Source: Oleiharenicola lentus (GTDB taxonomy: Bacteria > Verrucomicrobiota > Verrucomicrobiia > Opitutales > Opitutaceae). Taken from it: 64,000 bases of DNA. Location of the stretch: the NCBI RefSeq assembly GCF_004118375.1, contig NZ_SDHX01000002.1, positions 795,001 to 859,000 of the forward strand, read 5' to 3'. Positions 1 to 10,229 of this stretch are shown here, piece after piece (the stretch's first letter is position 1; every line of letters begins with the position of its first letter). The position numbers and the translations under genes are program-made. The notes under the pieces were generated by a model that did not search any database, was not told the origin of the DNA, and worked only from the letters and a program-made list of their open reading frames with translations.

Positions 1-1778
<1,778 letters not shown>

Positions 1779-1880
1779 GGTGGGGGCAAAGCATACAACG
1801 CGCCCGGCGGGATTTTATCCAGTCAGAAACCAATCCCGGTGTTGACCCTGCTCCGACGGAAGGGCTTAAGTCTGGGCACT

Positions 1881-3677
1881 ATGACGCGCTCCTACGTCCG
1901 CTGTGTCCTGGTCCTGGCGGGGATCCTGTTCAGCCACCTGACGGTCTCGGCCGTCGAATTCTGGGTCCGCAGCACCCCCGACGGCGCCATGGTGACCATC
2001 GAGGGCAAGTCCCTGCCGGCGCCCGCCAAGTTCGACCTCAAGCGCCGCGACGAGCCCTACACCATCGTCGTGCAGAAATCCGGCTTCCAGACGGAGACCG
2101 CCTCCTACTCGACCAAACAGAAGCTCAAGGAGATCACGGTCGCACTTTCCCCGCTCACCCTCGACCGCGAGGTGTCCATCAAGTCCAACGTGGAGGGCGC
2201 CACCGTCACCATCGACGGCAAGGCCGCCGGCACCACGCCCTTCACCAAGACCGTCACCTTCATCCGCACCGACAAGAACTCCCCCTGGCAGTCGCAGCTC
2301 GTGACGATCGCCAAGGCCGACTACCAGACCGAGTCGCTGCGCCTGACCGAGGACAAGCCCGCGCCCGCCCCCGTCACCCTCGCCCAGCTGCGCATCGAAC
2401 GGACGTTCCTCGTCAGCGCCAAGACCCCCGACAACGCCCCGGTCGAGGCCATCATCACCCTTGGCGACCGCGAGATCGGCGCCGCCCCGCAGAAGGTGCC
2501 GGTCACCTTTACCCGCGCCGACAAGACCAAGCCCTGGCCGGTCTTCAAGCTGAAGGCTGAGATCCCCACCATCTACCAGCCCGTCGAAACCGAGCTGAAG
2601 CACGACGGGTTCGACAATGTCGCCCTCACCCTCAAGCCCGTCACCGAGGTGCTCGTCGCGCTCTACGCCCCGGCGATCGAGATGACCGCCACCGGCGCCA
2701 AGCTTGCCGTGGACCAGTCCGCCCGCATCGGCACGCTCGACAGCAGCGAGCGCGGCGCCGACATCACCGGCCTTTCTCGCCTCACCCGTTTCACCCGCCG
2801 CGACCAGAACCCCACCGCCCCGCTCCAGGCCCTCAACGGCTACGCCATCACGCCCGACGGCCAGTCCGCCATCCTCGCCCTCACCGCGCAGGATGACGCC
2901 GGCAAGTTCTTCTCCGGCCTCTTCCTCAAGCGCGTCGAGGATGACGGCGGTGGCGTCGCCCGCCTCATCGACAACAACAAGCGCTACTTCGACTCCGCGC
3001 CCATCATCGCACCCGACTCGAGCAACATCCTCGTCTTCCAGTCCAACCGCGGCGACCTGAACAAGCCCGACGTCTTCCGCATCGGCTTCAGCGACAACCG
3101 CACCTCCGGAGGCGTCTCGCGCATCACCAACGACCAGCGCTTCAACTACTCGCCCACCTACACCGACAGCAACCGCGAGGTCGTCTACCTTTCCATCGAG
3201 CCCAACTACCCGCTCGCCCAGCCCCAGCTCAGCACGGTCAAGATCGACGGCGCCCTGCCCACGCAGTTCCAGATCACGGCCGACGAGGTCAGCCACCGCG
3301 AACCCACCAAGATCTTCTTCACCCGCCCCGACCAGTCCAACGGCAAGAAGCAGATCTACTCCGTCGAGCCCGACGGCCGCCTCGAGACCGCCATCATCTC
3401 CGACGACTCCTTCCTCAACGCCAACTGCTTCAACCCTGTCGCCAGCTACACCAACCCCGTCCGCATCCTCTTCGTTTCCGACCGCGACGTGGACGACCAG
3501 GGCCGACGCAACAACAACATCTACGTGATGAACGCCGACGGTTCGCAGATCCAGCAGCTCACCGCCAACGGCTCCGACGACATCATGCCCGCCTGGTCGC
3601 CGACCGACCCCGACACCGTCTATTTCCTCTCCAACCGCGGCGGCGCCTACAACCTCTGGCGGTTGCGGATCAAGTAA
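1881..3677 (+). CDS. Exported PEGA-repeat / TolB-like beta-propeller protein
   Basis: 598 aa, starting at the ATG at 1881, which begins a good signal peptide (residues 1-24, cleavage near VSA-VE). The frame is open further upstream, but that part is antisense to the kinase gene. Three PEGA-like modules occupy roughly residues 25-270; each has an initial V-x-I-x-S-like strand and a V-T-I-x-G-K/D turn. The rest carries TolB/PD40-type propeller blades, for example LFVSDRDVD, NIYVMNADGSQIQQLT and MPAWSPTDPDTVYFLSNRGG near the C-terminus. It is probably periplasmic or cell-surface associated and binds a protein or glycan; no enzymatic motif is seen. It shares PEGA modules with the divergent kinase and lies 7 nt upstream of the FHA-cyclase gene, so one transcript is likely. 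Confidence 0.85.
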   Translation: MTRSYVRCVLVLAGILFSHLTVSAVEFWVRSTPDGAMVTIEGKSLPAPAKFDLKRRDEPYTIVVQKSGFQTETASYSTKQKLKEITVALSPLTLDREVSIKSNVEGATVTIDGKAAGTTPFTKTVTFIRTDKNSPWQSQLVTIAKADYQTESLRLTEDKPAPAPVTLAQLRIERTFLVSAKTPDNAPVEAIITLGDREIGAAPQKVPVTFTRADKTKPWPVFKLKAEIPTIYQPVETELKHDGFDNVALTLKPVTEVLVALYAPAIEMTATGAKLAVDQSARIGTLDSSERGADITGLSRLTRFTRRDQNPTAPLQALNGYAITPDGQSAILALTAQDDAGKFFSGLFLKRVEDDGGGVARLIDNNKRYFDSAPIIAPDSSNILVFQSNRGDLNKPDVFRIGFSDNRTSGGVSRITNDQRFNYSPTYTDSNREVVYLSIEPNYPLAQPQLSTVKIDGALPTQFQITADEVSHREPTKIFFTRPDQSNGKKQIYSVEPDGRLETAIISDDSFLNANCFNPVASYTNPVRILFVSDRDVDDQGRRNNNIYVMNADGSQIQQLTANGSDDIMPAWSPTDPDTVYFLSNRGGAYNLWRLRIK

Positions 3678-3684
3678 GACCGCA

Positions 3685-4536
3685 ATGACGCCCCTGCCCC
3701 AAGCTTGGCTGGAGATGGCCGACGGCCGCATGCTGTGGCTGGACAAGGGCGTCAGCACGCTCGGCCGCGGCGCAAGCAACACGCATGTGCTGGACTTGCC
3801 CGGCATCTCCCGCAGCCACGCCATGGTCCAGCCCGGCCCCGGTGGCGGCCACCTCCTGGCGGACCTCCGCAGCACCAATGGCACCTACCACAACGGCCTC
3901 CGCCTCGAGCAGACCGTCCGGCTGCGCGACGGCGACAAGATCGAGCTGGGCGACGTCGTGCTCGTTTACCGCTGCCAGCAGGGCTCGGGCGGCTCGGCCG
4001 ACGCCGGCGCGACCTCCGTCATGATCCACTCGGGCAAGTGCTGGCTGCTGATGCTCGACATCATCGGTTTCACCTCCCACACGCAGAAAGTCGGCGCCGA
4101 GGCCGCGACCGAGGATTTCAAGAAATGGCTCGAGCAGGTGCGCCCCATTCTCGTGCGCGCCGGCTGCACGATCAACGCCTACCTCGGTGACGCCGTCTTT
4201 GCCTACTGGCGGCACGACAAGCACCCGTACGCCAAGGTCGCCACCGCGATGCGCGAGCTCGTCGCGCTCCAACCCTCCAGCCCGCGCCCCTTCCGCATTC
4301 TGCTCCATTTCGGCAACGTCCGCATCAGCGGCGGCCTGCAGGGCGAGAACCTCGCCGGCTCCGACGTGATCTACCTCTTCCGCATCGAGAAGTCCACGAA
4401 GCCGCTGGGCTCGACGTGCGTGCTCAGTGAGGCCGCCGCCGAATCCCTCGCCCTAACCGAGACCGCCCGCAACCTCGGCCGCCACGCCGTCACCGACTAC
4501 GAAGGCACCCACGGCTTCTACAGTTTGGAGGCCTGA
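3685..4536 (+). CDS. FHA domain - class III nucleotidyl cyclase-like protein
   Basis: 283 aa. The N-terminal FHA domain (about residues 15-95) has the expected STLGRG, ISRSHA and STNGTYHNG motifs, which bind phosphothreonine in this family. The C-terminal half (about 120-283) is class III adenylate/guanylate cyclase-like. It keeps both metal-binding aspartates (MLDIIGFT and LGDAVFAYW) and the Arg in VIYLFRIEK. The purine-specifying Lys that normally sits just before the GD motif is Ala/Asn here (INAYLGD), and the usual transition-state Asn four residues before the Arg is Ile. Substrate and activity are therefore uncertain. It is cytoplasmic and follows the PEGA/propeller gene by 7 nt. The divergently encoded kinase is the obvious candidate to make the phosphothreonine ligand, but that is inference. 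Confidence 0.85.
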   Translation: MTPLPQAWLEMADGRMLWLDKGVSTLGRGASNTHVLDLPGISRSHAMVQPGPGGGHLLADLRSTNGTYHNGLRLEQTVRLRDGDKIELGDVVLVYRCQQGSGGSADAGATSVMIHSGKCWLLMLDIIGFTSHTQKVGAEAATEDFKKWLEQVRPILVRAGCTINAYLGDAVFAYWRHDKHPYAKVATAMRELVALQPSSPRPFRILLHFGNVRISGGLQGENLAGSDVIYLFRIEKSTKPLGSTCVLSEAAAESLALTETARNLGRHAVTDYEGTHGFYSLEA

Positions 4537-4547
4537 CCCGTAGCCGC

Positions 4548-4582
4548 GCCTGAATCCCGTCGCGGGATGAAAGCGTGGTGGC
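4548..4582. repeat. Interspersed palindromic repeat, CGGGATGAAAG family, copy 1
   Basis: Short element with the perfect inverted repeat ATCCCG-TCG-CGGGAT (4554-4568) followed by GAAAGCGTGGTGG. Related copies lie at 8241-8274 and 10047-10080. It sits between the convergent FHA-cyclase and DUF1501 genes, where the hairpin could also help end transcription. Confidence 0.6.
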
Positions 4583-4598
4583 TTGCTCCGGACCGCAT

Positions 4599-6233
4599 TC
4601 AGGTCTGCGGCTTGGCCGCCTGCTCAGCATTGAGGCGCTCCTGCCGCTTCTGGCGCAGCCGCGCCAAGGCGAGCGCGCCGAGGGCACCGAGGAAAAGCGG
4701 GCTCGCGGCGCCGCCGCCGCCACCGCCACCCGAGGAAGGCGTGGAGGGCGCGGACGGCGTTGACGGGGTCGAGGGTGTGGTTGGCGGCGTCGGCGTGGAC
4801 GGGGTCGTGGGCGCGGTGGCCGGGCTGGAAAAAAGCCCGAGCGAGGGCCGGCCGCCGAAGCGGCTGCTGAAGGCCGGGAGCACGTAGTCCATGTCGCCGG
4901 CGGTGACGCCGAACCACGTCAGCAAGTCGCGCGCGTATTCGTCCACCGAGACGCCGGGGATCAAGCGGCCCTGACCCGTGTCGATCGCCGCGAGGTTCTG
5001 CAGGTCGGGGTAATGGCCGGCCGCAGCGTCGCCATAGACCTTCCCGCCGCCGACGGCGCCGCCCATGACGAGATGGTTGCCACCCCAGGCGTGGTCGGAG
5101 CCGTTGCCGTTGGAGGTGAGCGTGCGCCCGAAATCGGAGGCGGTGAAGAGCGTGACCCGGTCCGCGTAGCCGGTCTCGTTGAGCGCCGCATTGAAGAAGC
5201 CAACGGCCTGGCTGACGGTGCGCAACATGGTCAGCTGGTTCTCGACGACCTCGTCGTGATGATCCCAGCCACCGAGTTGGACGAAGAAGATCTGCCGGCG
5301 CGCGCCGAGGCGGCCGTTGGCCGCGATGATGCGGGCGATCATGGCCAGGTTGTTGGCGAGGGAATTGCCGGTGGGAATCGGCGTGGTCAGCGTACTGGTG
5401 CCGACGGCGGCGGAGAAGTCGTAGTAGGAGTCGATCGCGTCGCGCGTGCTGTCGGCGTAGGTCTGCTCGAGCAGGTTGCGGTAGCTCTGGTCCACGAGGT
5501 TCTGCACGCCCTTGGATCGGGTGGCCGTCAGGTTGTTGGTAGCGGTCGGGCTGTAGCCGCTGAGCGCCGTGGCGCCGGAGGAACCCACCGAGTAGGTGAA
5601 GGCCTGCTGGCCGGTGAGGAACACGTTCTGCCCGGAAAGGGAGATGTTCATCGAGACCAAACTCGGGCCGTTGAGCGAACGGATGATATCCGCCGCACGG
5701 CCGCCCCAGCCGATGGCGGTCCGCTGGTCGGGGATGCAGGTCTGCCACTGCTTGATCTGGTCGGCGTGCGAATAGAGCGAGAGCGGCAGGTTACGGCCGG
5801 CCTTCACGTCGGCGAGCGTCGTCGGGCGGACCAGCGAGCCGACATTTGACACGAAGGCCAGGCGTCCGGTGGTGAAGAGGTCGCGCACCTCCGTCATCGA
5901 CGGATGGATGCCGAGCGTGCGGCCGCCGAGATTCCCGGGGGTGATGGAGAGCAGGGTTTCCTTCGCGATGGCGAGGTTGCCGCGGACCTTGGCGTAGGCT
6001 TCGTATTCGCCGCTGGTGGTGGGCACCAGCATGTTGAAGGAGTCGTTGCCGCCGGCGAGGAACAGGCACACCAGCGCCCGGTAGTCGCCGCCGGTGCCGG
6101 TGCTCTGCGCCGCAAGGGAGTTGGCGAGGCGCAGCGTGATCAAGGTGGACATCAGCGCCGTCGAGCCGACACCGGCACAGCTGGCCTGGCCGATGAACTC
6201 GCGACGCGTGAGAGGGCGGGAAGAGGAGCTCAT
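4599..6233 (-). CDS. Tat-exported DUF1501 family protein
   Basis: 544 aa. The N-terminus has a twin-arginine signal (TRREFIGQASCAGVGS) followed by a hydrophobic stretch ending at LAAQ. The body fits DUF1501 (sulfatase-like fold): RALVCLFLAGGNDSFNMLVP near the N-terminus, QLGGWDHHDEV, TLFTASDFGRTLTSNGNGSDHAWGGN and MGGAVGGGKVYGD. The biochemical role of the family is unsettled. The C-terminus is unusual: a Pro/Thr/Ser-rich linker, seven consecutive glycines, a short hydrophobic stretch (SPLFLGALGALALA) and a basic tail, like GlyGly-CTERM-type sorting tails. It lies 7 nt downstream of the DUF1800 gene, the standard pairing in Verrucomicrobiota and Planctomycetota. Confidence 0.88.
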   Translation of the reverse strand: MSSSSRPLTRREFIGQASCAGVGSTALMSTLITLRLANSLAAQSTGTGGDYRALVCLFLAGGNDSFNMLVPTTSGEYEAYAKVRGNLAIAKETLLSITPGNLGGRTLGIHPSMTEVRDLFTTGRLAFVSNVGSLVRPTTLADVKAGRNLPLSLYSHADQIKQWQTCIPDQRTAIGWGGRAADIIRSLNGPSLVSMNISLSGQNVFLTGQQAFTYSVGSSGATALSGYSPTATNNLTATRSKGVQNLVDQSYRNLLEQTYADSTRDAIDSYYDFSAAVGTSTLTTPIPTGNSLANNLAMIARIIAANGRLGARRQIFFVQLGGWDHHDEVVENQLTMLRTVSQAVGFFNAALNETGYADRVTLFTASDFGRTLTSNGNGSDHAWGGNHLVMGGAVGGGKVYGDAAAGHYPDLQNLAAIDTGQGRLIPGVSVDEYARDLLTWFGVTAGDMDYVLPAFSSRFGGRPSLGLFSSPATAPTTPSTPTPPTTPSTPSTPSAPSTPSSGGGGGGGAASPLFLGALGALALARLRQKRQERLNAEQAAKPQT

Positions 6234-6240
6234 GGCGGGG

Positions 6241-7944
6241 TCACTTCAACACGGCAAAGTCGGGGGAGATCACGATGAGGTAGGCTGCCATCCGGGCCCG
6301 GGTCAGCTGCAGCGTGCTCCCGGAAGGCACCATCGCGGGGGTGATGCCGTTGACGGCGGTGAGGATCTTCTCGCGGCTCGCGGTGCTGAGCGTGCCGTGG
6401 GTCAGCAGCAGGTCGAGGTTGTCCACGAGGGAACCGGCGTTGTCCGCAATCGCCGCCTGCGGCGCGAGGTCGAGCGAGAAGCCGCCGGCGGTGGTGTGGA
6501 TGAGGTTGTAGAGGTTGTTCGGCGTGGTGATGCCGAACACGGAGTTCAGGATCTGGAACTCGGGCGCGAAGAGCCCGGCGTCGCCGATCGGCCCGGCGGG
6601 CTGGTAGTCGGGCAGGTAGAAATTGAAGACCGACGGCGACGACAGCGGGAACTGCCCGAGCGTGTTCTCCGAGATCGAGGAGCCGAAGTCGTAGGGCAGC
6701 ACCGTGCCCGAGAGCTTGTAGCGGCAGGCGCGGAGCAGGTGCGTGACGCGCAGGAAGGGTTCGCGGAGCTTGCCGTGCTCGGGATCGGTGAGGAACGAGA
6801 GGTTGCGCGCCTCGGCGTCGAGCAGGATGGCCTTGATCACCGCCACCATGTCGCCGCGCTGGCCGCGGCCGTTGTTGGCAAAGGCCGCCGCCACGCGGCC
6901 CACGTAGGCGTCGGAGGGATTCGAGGTGACCAGCCGCTGGATGAGCAGGCGGCCGATGAAGGGCCCGGTGTTGGAATGCTCCACGAGGTTGTCGATCGCG
7001 TCGCCCACATCCTGGAGGCCGGTCTGCCCGGCGGGGAGGGTGGCTTTGCGCACGCCCGGGTAGCTGAGCAGGGTCTTGGCCCCGGTGTCGTGCTGCAGCT
7101 CCCACATCTCCATCGGCTGCGTGTAGTTGGCCGGGCTGACCCGCGGGAAATCGACGCGCCCCGTGCCGGTGCCCACGGAGTTGGGATTGTTGTCCTCATC
7201 GGTGAAGCCGGTGAAGACCCGCGCGAACTCCGTGATCTGCTCGTTGGTGTACGCCTCGACCGGGCGGCCGCCCGCCGCGGTCACGTAGGTGCCGTCGGGG
7301 TTGAGCACATACAGGCCGATGCTGAAAAGCTGCATGCACTCCCGCGCGTAGTTCTCGTCGGGGCGGGTGCCGGTGGTGGCGTTGGCCTTGCGGTTGCGGT
7401 AGTGCGAAAGGTAACGCCCCATCATCGGGTGCCGCGTGACATCCATGAGCAGGTCGCGGAACGAGCCGAAGCAGCCCCGCAGCAACATGTCGTAATAGCT
7501 GCTGGAACCCTCCGCGGCGTTGCTGATGGTGGAGACGTTGTCGGAGATGACGAAAATCTGGCTGAGCGCATAGGCCACGCGCTGCCGGAGCTGGTCGTTG
7601 CCGGAAATCATCACCTGGTTGCGGGCGCGGCGGTTCTGGGCATTGCCGATCGAGGTGATCTGCCCGGCGGCAAGGGCGCCCGTGACCACCGGCACGGCGA
7701 AGGTCGCGGGCTTGGCCACCTCGCGGTCAATCCAGGCGCTGTAGTTGTAACCAAGATCGCGCAGCTCGGCGATCGCCTCGGTGGTGGGACCGAACGTGGC
7801 CTGCGCGAGGAAACGGGAGGCCTGCTCATCGGCGCTCAGCGTGGTGTCGGGCGACACGGTCTGGGCGAGCAAGGGAGTGCAAATCAGCAGCCAAACCAAA
7901 CGGGATACGAAGCGCACGGTGACGAGGGTGACAGTCGCCAGCAT
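6241..7944 (-). CDS. Secreted DUF1800 family protein
   Basis: 567 aa with an N-terminal signal peptide (hydrophobic core VSRLVWLLICTPLLAQ). DUF1800 features include FLAQATFGPTTEAIAELRDLGY near the N-terminus, LRQRVAYALSQIFVIS, NYARECMQLFSIGLYVLNPDGTY and the later EPFLRVTHLLRACRY. The function of the family is unknown; it is nearly always encoded next to DUF1501. Here it is the upstream member of a two-gene operon and the downstream DUF1501 gene starts 7 nt after its stop. The first Met at 7944 is adopted because it directly precedes the signal peptide. Export or association with an extracellular polymer is likely, but this is inference. Confidence 0.88.
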   Translation of the reverse strand: MLATVTLVTVRFVSRLVWLLICTPLLAQTVSPDTTLSADEQASRFLAQATFGPTTEAIAELRDLGYNYSAWIDREVAKPATFAVPVVTGALAAGQITSIGNAQNRRARNQVMISGNDQLRQRVAYALSQIFVISDNVSTISNAAEGSSSYYDMLLRGCFGSFRDLLMDVTRHPMMGRYLSHYRNRKANATTGTRPDENYARECMQLFSIGLYVLNPDGTYVTAAGGRPVEAYTNEQITEFARVFTGFTDEDNNPNSVGTGTGRVDFPRVSPANYTQPMEMWELQHDTGAKTLLSYPGVRKATLPAGQTGLQDVGDAIDNLVEHSNTGPFIGRLLIQRLVTSNPSDAYVGRVAAAFANNGRGQRGDMVAVIKAILLDAEARNLSFLTDPEHGKLREPFLRVTHLLRACRYKLSGTVLPYDFGSSISENTLGQFPLSSPSVFNFYLPDYQPAGPIGDAGLFAPEFQILNSVFGITTPNNLYNLIHTTAGGFSLDLAPQAAIADNAGSLVDNLDLLLTHGTLSTASREKILTAVNGITPAMVPSGSTLQLTRARMAAYLIVISPDFAVLK

Positions 7945-8240
7945 GGCCCAATTTTTCGGAAGGTCGAGGCCGCTGATGCCAAGAAGTGGTCAAAATTGTT
8001 CCGCGCCTCCGACCTGCAGCGTCCATCTCGAGGGCGATCCCGGGGGGAGGACACCCCGGCTCCAGGCCAATGCCGACCTGACCCGGATATTTCACCCCAA
8101 TGAAAGACGTTGAATCAGAAATATCCATTTTGCCTTCGGCAAAAGCGACTACGTCGCGGTAAACCCCGACAAGGTCGGCCCGACAAGGCGCATATTTCTC
8201 ACCTCTGGGTGCGAGATATGCGGGCTAAAGGTGGTTGCGC

Positions 8241-8274
8241 TTGAGTCCGGCCCCCGCGGGATGAAAGCGTGGCG
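8241..8274. repeat. Interspersed repeat, CGGGATGAAAG family, copy 2
   Basis: Shares GCGGGATGAAAGCGTGG with the copy at 4548-4582. The left arm (TTGAGTCCGGCCCCC) is degenerate, so the palindrome is imperfect. It lies between glgA and the DUF1800 gene. Confidence 0.5.
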
Positions 8275-8315
8275 GAGGACGGACCACGTTATCGCCGTTT
8301 CGACGAGCTCAAGCC

Positions 8316-8370
8316 GTTCGACAAGCTCAGGCCCTGAGCAGCCGCCGAAGGGGTCCCGAGCCTGTCGAGG
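8316..8370. repeat. Interspersed repeat, GTTCGACAAGCTCAGG...GAGCCTGTCGAG family, copy 1
   Basis: GTTCGACAAGCTCAGGCCC is followed 20-25 nt later by GAGCCTGTCGAGG, an inverted partner (CTCGACAGGCTC). The same arrangement recurs at 13973-14010. This type of dispersed palindromic repeat is found in many bacterial genomes. Confidence 0.6.
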
Positions 8371-8397
8371 GACTGCGCTCCAACGTTGCTACGCGAT

Positions 8398-9870
8398 TCA
8401 GCTGCCGAGGCGGGCGGAAATCGCCCAGCGGTAGAGCTGCACGTAGTGGCCGGCGCTGGCGCGCCAGGAAAAATCCTTGGCCATGCCGCGCTGCTGGAGG
8501 CCGGCGTATTCGGCGCGGCGATCATACCACGTCGCACAGGCCCAGCCGATGGTGTTGGTGAGCGCCTCGACACTGGCGTCGCGGAACACGAAACCCGTGC
8601 CATCCGGCCAGCCTTCGTTGAAGTTCTCGACCGTGTCCACCAGGCCGCCGGTGGCGCGCACGATGGGCGGCGTGCCGTAGCGCATCGCATACATCTGCGT
8701 AAGGCCGCAGGGCTCGGAGCGGCTGGGCATCACGAAGAAATCGCTGCCGGCCTGGATCAGCCGCGCCAGCGCGCCGTCGAAGCCGATGTGCGCGCCGAAG
8801 CGCCCGCGATAGGCGCCGGCGGCCCAGTTGAAGTCGTTTTCGAGCCGGGCGTCACCGTTGCCCAGGAGCACAAACTGCACGGCCATCTTCTCCATGATGC
8901 CGGCCATGGCGTCGGCCAGCAGGTCGAGGCCCTTCTGCGACGCGAGCCGCGAGACGACGCCGAATACCGGCAACTCGGGGCGCACCTCGAGCCCGAAGCG
9001 CTCCTGCAGCCGGGCCTTGCACGCGGCCTTGCCGCGCAGATCGGCGGCCGAGTAGTGCGCGGGCAGGAAGCGGTCTCGCGCCGGGTCCCACGAGGTGTCG
9101 TCGATGCCGTTGAGAATGCCCACGAGGTCGCCGGCCCGGTAACGCAGCACACCGTCGAGCCCGAAGCCGCCCTCGGGCGTCTTGATCTCGCCGGCGTAGG
9201 TCGGGCTCACGGTGGAGAGCTTGGTCGAGTGATAGAGCCCCGCCTTCATCAGGTTCACCATGCCGTTGGACGTGATGCCGTCGCGGGCCATCTCGCTCCA
9301 CGGAAGCCGCGCAAAATTGACGACGCGCTCCGGCACCCAGCCTTGGTGCTCAAGGTTGTGAATGGTGAAGACCGTCGCGGCACGCCCGAGCGGGGTGTCA
9401 CGCAGGGTGGAATTGAGCATCACGGGCAGCAGGCCGGTCGTCCAATCGTGACAGTGGATGACATCGGGGTGCCAGCCGAGCTGCTCGCACAGGGCCAGGG
9501 CGCCGCGACAGAGAAAAGCGAAGCGCAGGTCGTTGTCGGCGTGCGCGCCCCAGGGGCCGGTATAGACCTCGGGCCGGGCGAAGTGGTCGTGGTTCTCCAG
9601 GAAATACGCCGGCACCGCCGAGCCCGGCAGCACGGTTTGCCAGGTGCGCGCCCACTGCGCCGCCCCACCCACGTCCACCCCGAGCGGATCGGGCAACGCC
9701 TGCCACTCTCCCACCCGCTTCACCGAGCCATAAGCCGGACAGATCACGCGCACATCGTGGCCGAGGGCAGCCAGATCCTTGGGCAGCGCGCCCACCATGT
9801 CGGCCAAACCGCCGACCTTCACGAACGGCTCAACCTCGGGAGTGACAAAGAGGATTTTCAGGGAAACCAC
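8398..9870 (-). CDS. glgA: Glycogen synthase (ADP-glucose type, GT5)
   Basis: 490 aa, GTG start at 9870. The enzyme transfers glucose from ADP-glucose to growing alpha-1,4-glucan in the cytoplasm. It has the N-terminal KVGGLADMVGALPKDL motif (residues ~18-33) that binds ADP-glucose, the GT5 catalytic domain, KLSTVSPTYAGEI, the second Rossmann domain starting at VVSRLASQKGLDLL and the C-terminal donor-site region MPSRSEPCGLTQMYAMRYGTPPIV. The length is normal for GlgA. It stands apart from the upstream pheA gene by a 359-nt repeat-bearing gap, so it probably has its own promoter. No other glycogen gene is seen in the window. Confidence 0.97.
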   Translation of the reverse strand: MVSLKILFVTPEVEPFVKVGGLADMVGALPKDLAALGHDVRVICPAYGSVKRVGEWQALPDPLGVDVGGAAQWARTWQTVLPGSAVPAYFLENHDHFARPEVYTGPWGAHADNDLRFAFLCRGALALCEQLGWHPDVIHCHDWTTGLLPVMLNSTLRDTPLGRAATVFTIHNLEHQGWVPERVVNFARLPWSEMARDGITSNGMVNLMKAGLYHSTKLSTVSPTYAGEIKTPEGGFGLDGVLRYRAGDLVGILNGIDDTSWDPARDRFLPAHYSAADLRGKAACKARLQERFGLEVRPELPVFGVVSRLASQKGLDLLADAMAGIMEKMAVQFVLLGNGDARLENDFNWAAGAYRGRFGAHIGFDGALARLIQAGSDFFVMPSRSEPCGLTQMYAMRYGTPPIVRATGGLVDTVENFNEGWPDGTGFVFRDASVEALTNTIGWACATWYDRRAEYAGLQQRGMAKDFSWRASAGHYVQLYRWAISARLGS

Positions 9871-10046
9871 GGTGCAAAAGAAAACCGGAAGCGGGCGGCA
9901 TGGACGAGTCTAAATTGGCCCGGGTCAGGTGGAGGCGGGACCATCGGTCACGCGACAACCAAGTCACGCTTCCGTAACGGTTGCGTGAAGTTGCAGCCGG
10001 CCTGGCTGAGGACGGTCCGGGGTCAGATGCTTGGGTCCGCAGCAGC

Positions 10047-10080
10047 GCTTGAATCCCGGCTTGGCGGGATGAAAGTGGGG
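10047..10080. repeat. Interspersed repeat, CGGGATGAAAG family, copy 3
   Basis: GCTTGAATCCCGGCTTGGCGGGATGAAAG: the inverted repeat ATCCCG/CGGGAT with a 6-nt loop, then GAAAGTGGGG. It matches the copy at 4548-4582 in arms and 3' flank. Confidence 0.6.
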
Positions 10081-10150
10081 TCGCGAGCGCCACCACCTTG
10101 TCGCGGCGCTCCCATGCGGCTACACGCGTGCCATGCGATCGAAAGCTGGA

Positions 10151-10204
10151 GGGTCGGTCTCCGCACCGACCGCTCTTCAACCTTGGCCGGTGCGGAGACC
10201 GGCC
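10151..10204. repeat. Inverted pair of GGTCTCCGCACC palindromes
   Basis: GGTCGGTCTCCGCACCGACC (10152-10171) and GGCCGGTGCGGAGACCGGCC (10185-10204) are near reverse complements of each other and each is itself palindromic, so a long hairpin can form. A single copy lies at 16066-16085 and a diverged one at 11381-11400. It sits 25 nt downstream of the pheA stop. Confidence 0.65.
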
Positions 10205-10229
10205 CCCCACCACGGCAGGTTCCACCTGA

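Larger units (their letters stand above)
7945..8397. other. Intergenic region with hairpins and repeats, no gene
   Basis: No convincing coding sequence in 453 bases. It should hold the promoter of the DUF1800-DUF1501 operon on its left and the 3' end of glgA transcription on its right. Visible structures are a hairpin TTTTGCC-TTC-GGCAAAA (8128-8144), which resembles a weak bidirectional terminator, a GCGGGATGAAAGCGTGG repeat at 8241-8274 and a TTCGACAAGCTCAGG-type repeat at 8316-8370. Confidence 0.6.
9871..10229. other. Intergenic region between pheA and glgA, repeat-rich, no gene
   Basis: No supported gene. It contains a CGGGATGAAAG-family repeat (10047-10080) and a large inverted pair of GGTCTCCGCACC-type palindromes (10151-10204) just downstream of pheA, which may act as its transcription end. 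The glgA promoter should lie near 9880-10040, but no clear consensus was identified. Confidence 0.5.

Noticed and set aside
1866-3884. Long minus-strand open frame antisense to the PEGA/propeller gene
   Set aside because: Third-position GC makes the opposite strand open; the translation is Gly/Val/Asp-rich with no family motif, while the plus strand has a signal peptide and propeller motifs.
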